64,000 nt of DNA from Syncephalis fuscata. Its lineage: Eukaryota; Zoopagomycota; Zoopagomycetes; Zoopagales; Piptocephalidaceae. This document shows, piece after piece, positions 26,257 through 36,882 of the stretch (position 1 is its first letter; each line of letters opens with the position of its first letter). Location: NCBI GenBank assembly GCA_025786725.1, contig JAHLTZ010000015.1, positions 124,001-188,000 of the forward strand, read 5' to 3'. A program made the position numbers and the translations under genes. The notes beneath the pieces were generated by a model that worked only from the letters and a program-made list of their open reading frames with translations, had not been told where the DNA came from and searched no databases.

Positions 26257-28861
26257 CTATACTGGACTAATCGGTGAATGGATCGATCGATCCTGGTTGT
26301 CTTGTGGTGTGTCGGCAGCACGCTCAGCTAAGGCAAATGCTTGGTGGGCAGCTGGACATCGATTCACATTCTGGTCTAGATCGACAGTCCAACAAAGGAA
26401 AGTGGCATCCGATCTAATAGTTGTAGCATAGAATAGTAAATGGTTAATAGTTAATAGTCATATCTGACATGCATAATGATCTAATAGCTTACATGGCGGT
26501 AAGGACACGTGTATAGAAACGAGCAACGAAAAAGTTGATACTACCGCCAATAGTACCAATAAGCGCGGCATGGGGTGTCTTTAATGACTGTGCAGCATAA
26601 GTGTAGGCCACCATACCGGATATGGCAGCAATACAGAAAGAACTTAACATAAGTACAACACGTACAATAGTATCTGAATAGATCAATTAATTAATAAATA
26701 TTTGATAATTATTTGTATTTATATTTACCTGTATCAAAACGGTGCACTAAATTACGTCGAAACATTCGGGTCACTTGTTGTGTTGAGGCTAGAAATCCTA
26801 GACCAGTTAAACCAGCATAAGCCGGTGTATATCCACTAACACTGGCCATAGATCGAATAAGCCAGCGTTGCATGCCATGAACAACTACAACACCGGAATG
26901 TATACGGAATAGCTATAAAGTTGTTAGTTAATTATTTATATGTAATCTATAATAGTAATATTTATAAATAATACTTACTCGTCCAACAATAAAACCAAGC
27001 ACACGAGTGACACGAGTAGCCGTGACAATTAACGCGGCAATTGAAGCAGTGCCCAGTTGTTTTGTAGCTACTACAGCTAGTGCTGGTGCTGCACGTCCAC
27101 CATACACCGGCCATTCTCTCTAAATACATAAATACATAAATAAGTAAATACATAAATACGTAATAGTGCTTATTACTTACCGTAAGAAATACCATTGAGA
27201 AACGACATTGGCTGTTGTAATTCTATTCAGTTGTTATCATTTAAAATTAAATATAAATATATCTATTTAAACTTACCGTTGTATATCGTTTAGTATATTT
27301 GTCGTCCAGAAAAACATAACAACATAGAAGAAAGATAGCCAGCCAGTACTAGAATCGGGTACCCATGTTGTAGGATCTAGAGTTATGCTTATTAGATTAT
27401 ATATGATAATTAGTGTAGCAAATACATACCACCACGAGGAGATGGAACAATCCCACCTAGAAGCATCACTCGATTGAAGAAAACAAGCCATAATGCAGTG
27501 AAGGCGACATAAAGACCGTTGAGAAAAGCACCAACCGCCAACAAGTCTGGATTGGCCTTTAAAATATCAAGTGATAACTAGAGTACACAGTAACGACATT
27601 AATATATACATATCAACTAATGAACCAATCAATCAATCAGCCAATAGCTTACCTCAATAATAGTAATTGATTGTTGAAGACGATACCAACGCCGTTTTAT
27701 GTAAAAACCAAATCCACCAGCAGTAAATAACGATACAATCGATAATACAATCATACTATCATTGTTTATAGATTACAATTAATATAAAGACTTTTATTGT
27801 AATAATTACTTACCCCGCACTCGGTGGCTCTTTAATCATGGCCGGACCCACAAATGCCTCAGTCATCATCCATATAAATACACCCACAGCAATTAGTGGT
27901 ATTAATATAACATGAATTCGCACCAATATCTAATTCAGTATTAATAAATATGTTATAATAAATGGATTATTACTTACGCGAACATAATTTCGTAGTAAAA
28001 ATATCCAAATGGCCCCCACACCACACAAAGCAACAAGCATTGTGCCAAGTAATCCTATAATAAATGTTAATTAGTTATACATTTAATACACTTTTATGCC
28101 ATTTACCAAGTGATTCTTTAAGAGCCATATAAGTACTACGTGATAAAAATCGACCCAACGAAGAAGACTAGCATAATAGTAGTGATTAATTCGTTTTCAT
28201 CTATTAATATTAATAAATATACATACACTTGTGTTTACTAATAATATAAGACCAGTAATAAAGAATCCTGCAAGCGATAATAGATACAATGCAGCAAATA
28301 CACGATCCCGATATTTACGTGGTAGATCGGCCGGTGTATTACCCGGACGTGTAGCTGAAGCAAGCTATAACTACAATTACAATCACAATACCATAATAGT
28401 TTATTAAACTTACATCGGTTGATTTACCAGTACTCTTATTAATTAAGCGATCAGTCATTGAGTGACTTTCACTTAGTAGATCAACACTTGATGGATCTTC
28501 AGCATAAATATCAGATCCGCCCTATATATATATATATATATATATAATATATGATTAATTTATATAATTACAAACTATAGTACCAATTACTAACCTGCCA
28601 TGCTCGTGTAGGATTATTATGATTCTGATTGTTAGATGAACGCGATCGTCCTGGAGATGGTACATGTAATTGCTGTCGATCTTTTGGGTCTAAATTTGTG
28701 CTAAATGCCACTGAACGGAATGAGGCCTGCATACTATGTTCACTACTTAGTGGCGATAATGTGTCAGAACGAGCAAGCGGTGACCTTGAATGGACACGTA
28801 GTGTGGCTGCACTCTGTATAATATCATTATTACCACTGCCATGACTTATATGATGGCTATT

Positions 28862-28893
<32 letters not shown>

Positions 28894-29134
28894 TATGAGT
28901 ATTTATGGTAGTGGCTGTTGTAGTCATTGGTATGGGGGTGCCAAGATGTGATCGCTGACCAAGATGATTTAACGGCGACGGCGATGGCGAACGTCGACCA
29001 ATACCTGTATCATGCATCGAGTAGAAGATAGATGGTGCGTCAAAGTACTCTGTTGGTTGCGAGGCGAGTAAGCCTTCTCGTTGCTGCACATCACGAGCAC
29101 TCTGGCCTCCATCGCCTGCATCTGGGTCCATCAT
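26257..29134 (-). CDS. Choline-transporter-like (CTL/SLC44, Pns1) membrane protein
   Basis: A polytopic membrane transporter of the CTL family. The long cytosolic N-terminus (MMDPDAGDGGQSARDVQQRE) is rich in Ser, Thr and His with a (Ala)n/(Thr)n stretch. About ten transmembrane segments follow, for example YLLSLAGFFITGLILLV, LLGTMLVALCGVGAIWIFLL and MIVLSIVSLFTAGGFGFYI. The conserved C-terminal domain has VVVHGMQRWLIRSM, GTIGGSINFFVARFYTRVL and the signature FLCWTVDLDQNVNRCP that marks the family end. About ten exons, no break seen. The substrate is not predictable from sequence; yeast Pns1 is not required for choline uptake. Confidence 0.88.
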
Positions 29135-29537
29135 CGTGACAGAAAAGTATTGACAAACTTATGCTATATAAAATGGCATACACTACAGAATAAAAGGAGT
29201 GGTATATAGGCAACGCAACGCTAATAACAATAAGTAGTAGACAAGGAATGAAACGAGATGAATTTAAAAAGCAATAAAGGAGGACGAGTGTACGCGCATA
29301 GAACTGCTTACTCACATTGACGACAACATGTGGCAGTCACCACCATTTTCATTATAATGACTACAACACGTGACTCATTATCAATCCGTGTTATTATTGC
29401 TGCGAGTATTATGACTACCATATGGCTCTCCTTACTCTTTTACTAATACGTATAACATAGTGCATAGTACATAGTACATATAACATGTCACAATCAGCAA
29501 CGAGTACTCGGCAGAGATTGGTAAGACAGCAGCGACT
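29135..29537. promoter_or_regulatory. Divergent promoter region between CTL gene and orphan membrane protein gene
   Basis: A 403-bp spacer with no supported ORF. Repeats of ACATAGTGCATAGTACATAG sit near 29454-29480, just upstream of the plus-strand gene. Confidence 0.35.
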
Positions 29538-30368
29538 ATGGACTTCACCCTTGGCACCGATGACGCTGGCCGGTAAGTAATGCTTGAAGTAAGCCACTAC
29601 CATGACTATTGACGTAGCAATATGTATAAAGAGACGGATCGTCTTGTGGCCAGTATATGTCCACTGCTTGATAGTAAGGCATTGCCATTATGCGTGGCAC
29701 GTGAGAGTATTCCGTATACATCGGTCGATGCACTAGAAGGTGCAGATAAACAGAGTAATAAAGCCTTGACAGCAGCACATGGCCAACAGCATGATAAGAG
29801 TGTCTATCAACAGCCACTTGAAAGATTGGCCATGAATTGTCAAAATCAATATGAGGTACAGCATGAGTTACAGAAACAGGCAGCAGTTGTACACATGTAC
29901 GGTGCCTGTCAGCCATTACATCACAATGCGGCCAAAGCAGTTTATGCTTATCGTCGATTGCGCACCCTCTTCATTATGACCACAACATTGACGTGTGGTC
30001 ATCGTGCTCTACGCTGGAGTACTCGTCGTGGCTGGTTAACACGTTGGTTTAGTCCACAACAGCTATACCGTGCCAATAATACAACACGCTGGTTAGCTAT
30101 TGCTAGTATGGTTGTATTGGGTGGCTGGTATTGGTGGCAATGCCGGTCAGTGGGTGGACTTGGCTGGTGGCATGCCATGTATTATCGTTATGTAACAACG
30201 CCACCTGTCACTGTACATGTCACAAATTCAACCTTACTAGATACTAATCAAAGCGATGATGAGTCTGAACCAACTGCGGTAGAACACTTTCTTGTTCATC
30301 GACGTATTATTGCGCAACAAAAATTACAGGCTACGGGCACAGCATTAGATTTACTTCCAATTGTTTAA
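29538..30368 (+). CDS. Unrecognised protein with two C-terminal hydrophobic segments
   Basis: An 11-codon first exon (MDFTLGTDDAG) is spliced through GTAAGT at 29573 to an acceptor at 29617, giving GRNMYKETDRLVASICPLLD and an uninterrupted 249-codon second exon. The middle is Gln/His-rich and could form a short coiled coil (NQYEVQHELQKQAAVVHMYG). Two hydrophobic stretches follow (LFIMTTTLTCG and WLAIASMVVLGGWYWW), then an acidic, Thr-rich tail ending TALDLLPIV. The long unbroken frame, clean splice join and normal promoter spacing argue for a real gene. I do not recognise the family; an organelle membrane protein is possible. Confidence 0.65.
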
Positions 30369-30519
30369 GTGTACATAGTTTTTTTTAGATTATATCCTTA
30401 TAAAATAACAATTGCCATTCCATATTCATTGCATTAATGTAGTAATTATGACACAGTGTTTAAAGAACAATTGTTATGCTATTAAAACAATCTCAACAGT
30501 GGACACGCTGTAATTAGAA

Positions 30520-31183
30520 TTAAACAGTGTTACGAAGCACTAATAAAATACATAAATTAGCAATAAATTACCTATAATATTGTTATAAATATCTTACCAA
30601 GAATGACCGAATCGCCTCTTAGAAACATCTTGCTAATAAACCGATCTTTGTTAACTGGCTTGGCCTTCTTTTGGCCTTTGGCTGCTCTTGGTGCTTCGGA
30701 CCACATCTAATTAATTTGTTAGTAAATACTGCTTATAGTATTATTGATGAACAAGTTACCTCTTTAACATTCTCCAATACCATGTTGCAATGACGATCGA
30801 ATGCCTTAACGCGCGCCAATAGCTTATGGTTGTTGCGACAGCTGATAAGTACTTGTGTGTTGTTGCGTACTGCCTGTTGAAGTACGGAAAGTGGACCCGT
30901 ATTGAATTCTTCCTCTTCTAGCTTGCGCAACTCCTCTTCGCTAAGCTCTGCTTTAGGTTTAGACGCAATTGCCGTACTAGAATAGAGTGAGAGAGGGGAG
31001 GCGATGGCGATCGTGGCCAATGCACAAAACGATGAGGTTAGTCATTGTCTTAATAATTGGAATCTAGATGTGGTGACGCGTTCTAAAGTACGTGTTCCAC
31101 TGTATTTATTATCTCTCATCATCATGACTATTATTTACAGTCATCTTTATAACCATCCCCGTAAGAACGCCTACTTACCTCAT
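30520..31183 (-). CDS. SNRPD2: Small nuclear ribonucleoprotein SmD2
   Basis: A core Sm-ring protein of spliceosomal snRNPs. The sequence [20 protein letters not shown], then [37 protein letters not shown] and [18 protein letters not shown] matches SmD2 along its full length. The start is unusual: the first coding exon holds only five coding bases (ATG AG, 31179-31183), followed by a GTAAGT donor and a ~200-bp intron to 30976. This gives [18 protein letters not shown]. Two more introns precede the Sm2 motif and the final 7-codon exon. A longer frame reading upstream without this intron lacks an ATG. Confidence 0.92.
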
Positions 31184-31469
31184 GCTGTAATCTTTGTGAA
31201 TAGAATATAAATGGATGGATAGATAGATGGATGGATAGATGATTTGTTAACTGGTCAAATAAACAACATAGAACACTTGATGGATGGATGGATGGATGAT
31301 GGATGTTTCTTTGATGACGTGTAATTTAGAAATCAAAACATTGAGTCACACTAAATATACATTTTATTATATGCTTGCTTGAACCTAATTGATAATAGTG
31401 ATAATAAATATTAGTTGCTATTCAATAATTAATAGTGTATATTGTAGGATTAGTCAGTAGTTTTTAGTA

Positions 31470-32799
31470 TTATCCAAGTAGTTGGGCGTATTTCAATAGC
31501 TCTTGATCGTTAACTAAATGATTATAATATTGGTTATCAAACGATATGCAAACATCTAGTCCATTCTTAAGTGTTCCACAGGGAGATGGGGCATCGAGTA
31601 TCGTAATAAGTTCTTGAATGGCATTCATAAGTCGTCGACAGCATACTGGATTACCTTCGCCAAAATTTACGGTATAATATCCAAGTTTAGACCAATCGGT
31701 ACTAACAAAATCGGCATGCTTTACCCAATTGGCAGCTCGATCAGCCAAGGATAGTTTACTATGAATGTCGCCGCATGCCATCCAGTCTGGTATAGTTATT
31801 CTTTTACCAGAAATAACTGCTTGTCGATGAGCGAAGGCAACATGACCAATTGAATTGTTTAAAACTTCATCAGCGGTCAGTTGTAGCTCGGTTAAATGTA
31901 CAGCGTTACCAAAATAATTGACAGGAAATTCTGGTAGATTAGGCCGCATGTTAAGCGCAGAATATTCAACTAATGGCTGATCTTTGGGTAAATTACGTGC
32001 TCTTATGCATGCACGCCAAAATAATGCAACTACAACATCAATGGTGGAAACGTGGACTGCTTCATATGCTGCGTCATCTAGCGGTGCTATGGCATCTTTT
32101 TTTAATTGTGTTAATTGATCAAAAGTTAGTCGATACATTAATGATTGTCTTGGCATAAATGATTCATCACTACTAATTTGTGACTTGTTAAAAGCACCTT
32201 GTTCTATTAGTAGTTTATTCGACTCGGGAGAAAGACGTAGAAACTGTCGATCATGGCTGGGCGGTGGCGGTGTTTCTCCACGAGCAAATGCTGCCCATGA
32301 CTTCAATAGCATCGACCATCCAGATCCATCTGCAATGTAATGATGGCCCGCTACACACATAACTAATCCAGAATTGTTTGCAAATCGTGTTATTTTAATG
32401 GCAAGCAATGGCATATTCTCTGTTGATGGTTGTACAATGGCACGCCATTCATTTGTTAAATCTTTGTACGGCCAATCGGGCTCAAATTTTGCAATGTCAT
32501 TTCTGAATCGACTTCGCTTATTAAAACACCTTTGCTAGATGGCCTCACTTCGTATTCGCCATCCTTCCGTTTGGTCAATCGACCACACACAATAGGATAT
32601 TGATTGATTGTTTTGCGAAGACTAATAATCAAAGCATCTATTGGCATAAATCTGCTTTCTGTCGATGATTTTTGTAGAAAAGCAAACGCTGTGCGTATAT
32701 TGGACCGGGAACATAGTCTGCATGGCTTAATTGATACGTCTTCTGTTTAGAAACATTAGCTAACGTTAGCCAAATCTCTCTATCATTTCCCACACTCAT
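31470..32799 (-). CDS. BAHD-type HXXXDG acyltransferase, copy 1
   Basis: Acyl-CoA-dependent O/N-acyltransferase family (PF02458-like). It starts MSVGNDREIWLTLANVSKQK. The catalytic HXXXDG is HHYIADG, and the structural DFGWG-like motif near the end is NFGEG, with Asp changed to Asn. It ends ELLKYAQLLG. It is intronless, unlike the housekeeping genes around it. Two single-base losses interrupt the N-terminal third compared with copy 2 (near 32647 and near 32503, the latter in an A run), after which the frame is intact to the stop. The substrate is unknown; in fungi such enzymes often decorate secondary metabolites. Its 32232-32685 segment is almost identical to copy 2. Confidence 0.75.
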
Positions 32800-33952
32800 A
32801 TACAGTAAACGGCTTAAAAGTTTGGTTCACTATTATACTAAAAAAACAGAATAAATGGTCGCTCGGCTACTAGATTGTACGTTGAGCAGGGTATATGATA
32901 CTGAAGCAATTAAACATTAAAACCTTTATAAAATTTTGAACTTTATTTAGCATGGATACAAACAATGAGATGTGTACTTTTTTTACAAAAAACTAGGCAG
33001 CTTGGCCGATAATGTAAAAATATGTTGTTTTTGCAATATGAAGGATAAAAATTGTATATTCTTAAACCCTATAGCAATTATAGCTAGCCAAGAAATTAGA
33101 CTACTTATTTGCCAAATAACCAAGTAAAATGACTTGGTTAAAATTTTCTCTTGACTATACCTATAATCTTGATCAATTATATTTAAATATGATTCTAATC
33201 AAATGCTCGTTTACAGTTTACTGGTGTGAACATAAGCTGAATGACATGGACCAATTTGTTACTAATCATTATAATGCCCAGAATTCTTTTATGCAGTATG
33301 TCGTTCTTGGACCAATCCGAGATCACTTTAATTTACAAACTCCGAACTATCAGCACTTATTTCACGGCAAGGATGGTTCCAATTATTCATATCTGTTTGT
33401 TTCTACTAAATGCTGATAGCTTATCAATTGAATAGTGAATTTAAACTTGGAACTTTTAATCGGATGATTGTACTGATACAATCAGAGCTTTAATTTACAT
33501 TGCTTATACTCTATTCTATTCTTGGAGTAATTGGCTGAAACTTTATCTTACTAGCTATTATTTAGCAAAATAAAATTACACACAATGTAGATTTAACAGC
33601 TGAAAATATCACAAATATTATTAGTTAGCTGTAATGATGTATTTGAATTATTACTTGCATTTGCTTATTAGTGGATTTGCTAGTACAGTATAGTGGGAAC
33701 GATATCAATCACGATGATAAGAAGTACTAGCTCCGCAGAAAATCGTGGGCAATTGCCCATACTGCTCCATGTAGGCTGAGTATACTTGGAACCAAATAAT
33801 AGCCGGGGCAATCAATACATATGATACAACAAGCGACAATATCGAGCTATAAAAGGGTTCGGTAAGCAAGTACTTGCTAATATGGCTGCAACAATTTATC
33901 TCTCTAATAGCTTACTATTATTTCTACCCAATAAGCTGCACACATATTTACC
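32800..33952. other. AT-rich gap, promoter of the secreted barwin-fold gene
   Basis: No convincing gene. A 95-codon frame at 33129-33416 has no recognisable features. The last 150 bases contain a good TATA box for the gene at 33953. Confidence 0.4.
33848..33856 (+). promoter_or_regulatory. TATA box of secreted DPBB gene
   Basis: GAGCTATAAAAGGGTTC gives a near-perfect TATAAAAG element about 105 nt upstream of the ATG at 33953. Confidence 0.55.
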
Positions 33953-34399
33953 ATGACTAAGACTGCTTTCATTACACTGATCGCAATGGTGTCTGTGACG
34001 CTGAGCGTACAGTCGACCAACGCTGCATCTCTACAGATGGCTAGTCAAAATAATCAATCTTTCAACACCACGGCTCAAAACACTCTATCCAGGCGGGGCG
34101 ATGGCACTTTTTATAACATAGGGGGCGGATACACAGCCTGTGGCGAAACTCACTCTGATAACGAATTCTACGCGGCCATAGCTCCTTCCTTCTTCACAGC
34201 AGCTAATCGAAACAGTGACCCAATGTGTCAAAAGTGTGCCCTTGTAACTGGACCAAAGGGCCAAGTCAAAGTGCGTGTTAACGATGTTTGTCCATCATGT
34301 GCGCATGATGCTATCGATATGACTCCAGCGGCTTTCAATCAAATTGCCAATCCAGAACAAGGCCGAGTGTCCATTAGCTGGGATTTTACCAACTGTTAA
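33953..34399 (+). CDS. Small secreted double-psi beta-barrel (barwin/RlpA/expansin-like) protein
   Basis: A 148-residue intronless protein. The signal peptide covers about residues 1-24 (cleavage after QSTNA). A short Asn/Gln/Ser-rich propeptide ends in a dibasic Kex2-type site, SRR at 46-48. The mature domain is GDGTFYNIGGGYTACGE through HDAIDMTPAAFNQIA and GRVSISWDFTNC. Six cysteines (TACGE, PMCQKC, VCPSC, TNC) fit three disulfides. The conserved Asp (122, in AIDM) of the barwin/expansin fold is present. Such proteins bind or loosen polysaccharides or act as secreted effectors; which applies here is unknown. It stands alone within the accessory island and has a strong TATA box. Confidence 0.85.
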   Translation: MTKTAFITLIAMVSVTLSVQSTNAASLQMASQNNQSFNTTAQNTLSRRGDGTFYNIGGGYTACGETHSDNEFYAAIAPSFFTAANRNSDPMCQKCALVTGPKGQVKVRVNDVCPSCAHDAIDMTPAAFNQIANPEQGRVSISWDFTNC

Positions 34400-34846
34400 A
34401 TGGGCGTAAATTCATTTGTTTGTATGTATTTTGAAACAAGTTTTGTATTTTAATTTACAATGTTGATCATAAATAAATTGAATACAAGATTTGATAATTA
34501 AAATGACTACGTTGACTATCATACTGCGTTTTAATAATAGCATTGTTAATTAATTAGAATAAAAGACAGTAGTTGGCCTATTATACATATTTTTTGAGTT
34601 TTATATTGTTGTAAAATATGTTTAACTTTATAATCTTTAAAATGTTATGCTGTATGAATACAAATTATAATGATATAAATATATAGAAAATATATATGTA
34701 CTAGATAGAATTGACAATGATAATAAACCTACGATAATGAGTACTTGATAGTTGATGCTATTACCACCAAATCCCATGTTTAATAAAACAATGTTAATTC
34801 AATTGCGTAAATATTATTAAGAATAGTCTTCAACCTTTAAATCCTA
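34400..34846. other. AT-rich 3' flank, no gene seen
   Basis: Contains AATAAA-like strings after the DPBB gene (for example ATAAATAAATTG near 34470) and long A/T runs. No ORF is supported. Confidence 0.4.
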
Positions 34847-36882
34847 CTAAATTGTTAATAAATTGCTTAATGGCTGTGTAATAGTCTTAATACAAACAAT
34901 ATCAATAAATATACTATTGATATTGTCAATAAAATGGCTAATGTTTTGTGATTGTAGTGAATACAAATTGGATACGAACATGATATAGCAATTTGATTGC
35001 ATATAATTAAAATAAAGCCATATGTTTATTACTTCAAATTTGCATATCTGAATAGACATAGATGAATGCAAGTTTGCTAGTAATACAATAGGATCATGGC
35101 TAAATATGAATAAACAAGCATTGGTTGGACTTGCGATATAAATAGACTGAACGGCAGTTGTCAAATGGTCTTGTCCTTTACCGAACATATACCTAAAGTG
35201 CATTGAACTAGCAAATGTAGTTGTAATACCAATGCTGATGTCTTGAAAGTGCCGGTTATTCTATGTTCATAAATGTACATATTATATGTCATATAATTAG
35301 CGTATAGCAAATTATGTGCAATATTACTTACTTTCTATTAGTATAAATTATTAAACATGCACAGTGCATGACATATATTGAATAAATAGTCAAGTATTTT
35401 ACAATGCGCTTACCAGCTATTAACACAAATTGTTAAATATAAAATACATATAGCATATGCTTAGAAAATGATTAATATTCATTCTACTTACCAGCTATTA
35501 ACACAAATTATTAAATATAAATAGTATGCGACATGTATTAGTACATGATTGATTAATATAAAATGTCACCTACGCTCTATTGATACATATTATTAAGCAC
35601 AAACAGTGTATGGCATACGTTTAGTGTATAGTTAATTGATATACAATGGAACTTACGAGCTATCATACATGTTATTAAACACACAATATATGGATATGCT
35701 TAATGAATAGTTAATCAATATACAATATTACTTACTAGCTAGTAGTATAAATTATTAAACATGCACAGTGCATGACATATATTGAATAAATAATGAAGTA
35801 TTTTACAATGCCACTTACCAACTATTAACACAGATTTTAAATATATAAGCATGGCATATGTTTAATAAATGACTAGTTAATATACAATGTACATACACTC
35901 TATTCACATTATTAGTAAACACACACAGTGCATATTTATGTTTAGCATATTGTTAACCAATATACAATGCCACTTACTCCCTATTAATGCAAGTCATTAA
36001 ACAGACACAGTGTATGACGTATGTTTAGTGCACATTTAATTGATATACAATCCACTTACATCCTGTTAGTACAAGTACATTAAATAGGCAGTGTATATCA
36101 TGTTTTAGTGCATATGCAATTAATATACAATGCCACTTACTCGCTATTGATGCAGAGTATTAGTTAGACACAGTATATATTGGATGGTTAGCGTATTTCG
36201 ACTGCTATACAATGGCACTTACATGCTATCAATAGAATTATCAGTTACACACAGTACATGGCATATATTTAGTGTGTATTCATTAATCTACAATCCTACT
36301 TACCTTCTATTAATACAAGTCATTAAACACGTACAGTGTGTGCTATAACTTAGCCTCTAATTAATTAATATACGCCGCTAATTACCTTCTATTAACATAC
36401 ATTGTTGAGCACATACAATGAATGGCATATGATTAGTGAATAGTCGGTTAATATAAAATGTCACTTACTAGCTATAGTACAAATTATTCAAACCACACAA
36501 TACACAATACATAATTAATACGTAGTTAATTTATTTAAAATGCCACTTACCCTCTATTAATACAAGTTGTTAAACATCCACGGTGCATTTCATATGTTTA
36601 ATATGGATTTAGTTAATATACAGCATTACTTACCATCTAGTAAAGCCAAATTAACAGCAAAAGTATATTTAGTGGCTAAATAAATAAATATTATAATTGT
36701 AACATACTTCATGAATTTTATTTAGACTGGTATCCGCGGCTGTACTAACTTTAGTTAACTAAATAATTAGTTATTGTAATTACAGCATACCATTATGATT
36801 TATTTGGACTGGCATCCACCATGGCTGTACTGGCTACAAAAGCCACAAGAATGGTGCAAACGACAGCAATAGAAAGCTTCAT
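34847..36882 (-). CDS. Putative secreted protein assembled from seventeen single-codon exons
   Basis: Exon 1 (36882-36791) encodes a signal peptide, MKLSIAVVCTILVAFVASTA. Exon 2 (36758-36708) is 17 codons. Seventeen 3-nt exons follow, at plus-strand low coordinates 36634, 36551, 36469, 36386, 36304, 36223, 36141, 36060, 35978, 35897, 35819, 35736, 35657, 35574, 35492, 35414 and 35332. Their codons are ATG, AGG, CTA, AAG, AAG, CAT, CGA, GAT, GGA, AGT, TTG, CTA, CTC, AGC, CTG, CTG, AAA, giving M R L K K H R D G S L L L S L L K. A 71-nt intron then joins, in phase 0, a terminal exon from 35260 open for 137 codons (NNRHFQDISIGITTTF to LSNLLTI) with stop at 34847. Every intron is GT...AG, and exons 2 to the last are multiples of three. 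Exon 1 as assembled is one base short of a multiple of three and hits TAA at codon 30; exon 2 resembles its 3' part but has one more A. No known family. The model is predicted and unproven without RNA. Confidence 0.5.
35264..36636 (-). repeat. Array of 17 tandem intron-plus-microexon units, ~82 bp each
   Basis: Unit spacings are 83, 82, 83, 82, 81, 82, 81, 82, 81, 78, 83, 79, 83, 82, 78 and 82 bp. On the minus strand a typical unit runs GTAAGTGGCATTGTATATTA, a middle with ACATATGCCATACACTGTG, then AACTTGTATTAATAG and three variable bases. Donors are GTAAG in 14 units, with single GTAGG, GTATG and GTAAT variants. Acceptors are TAG in 16 and CAG in one. Units are diverged from each other in the middle but keep both splice sites. 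Whatever the gene model, the repeat itself is directly visible. Confidence 0.9.

Noticed and set aside
31004-31210. Plus-strand ORF of 68 codons
   Set aside because: It lies across the first intron and 5' exon of SmD2 on the minus strand.
34847-35203. Stand-alone 118-codon gene starting at MHFRYM
   Set aside because: The frame is open 19 codons further upstream to a good acceptor that matches the phase of the microexon array, so it is better read as the terminal exon of that gene.
35264-36636. CRISPR-like array
   Set aside because: Repeats are diverged, separated by only 3 nt instead of ~30-nt spacers, and each is bounded by splice sites in a eukaryotic gene context.
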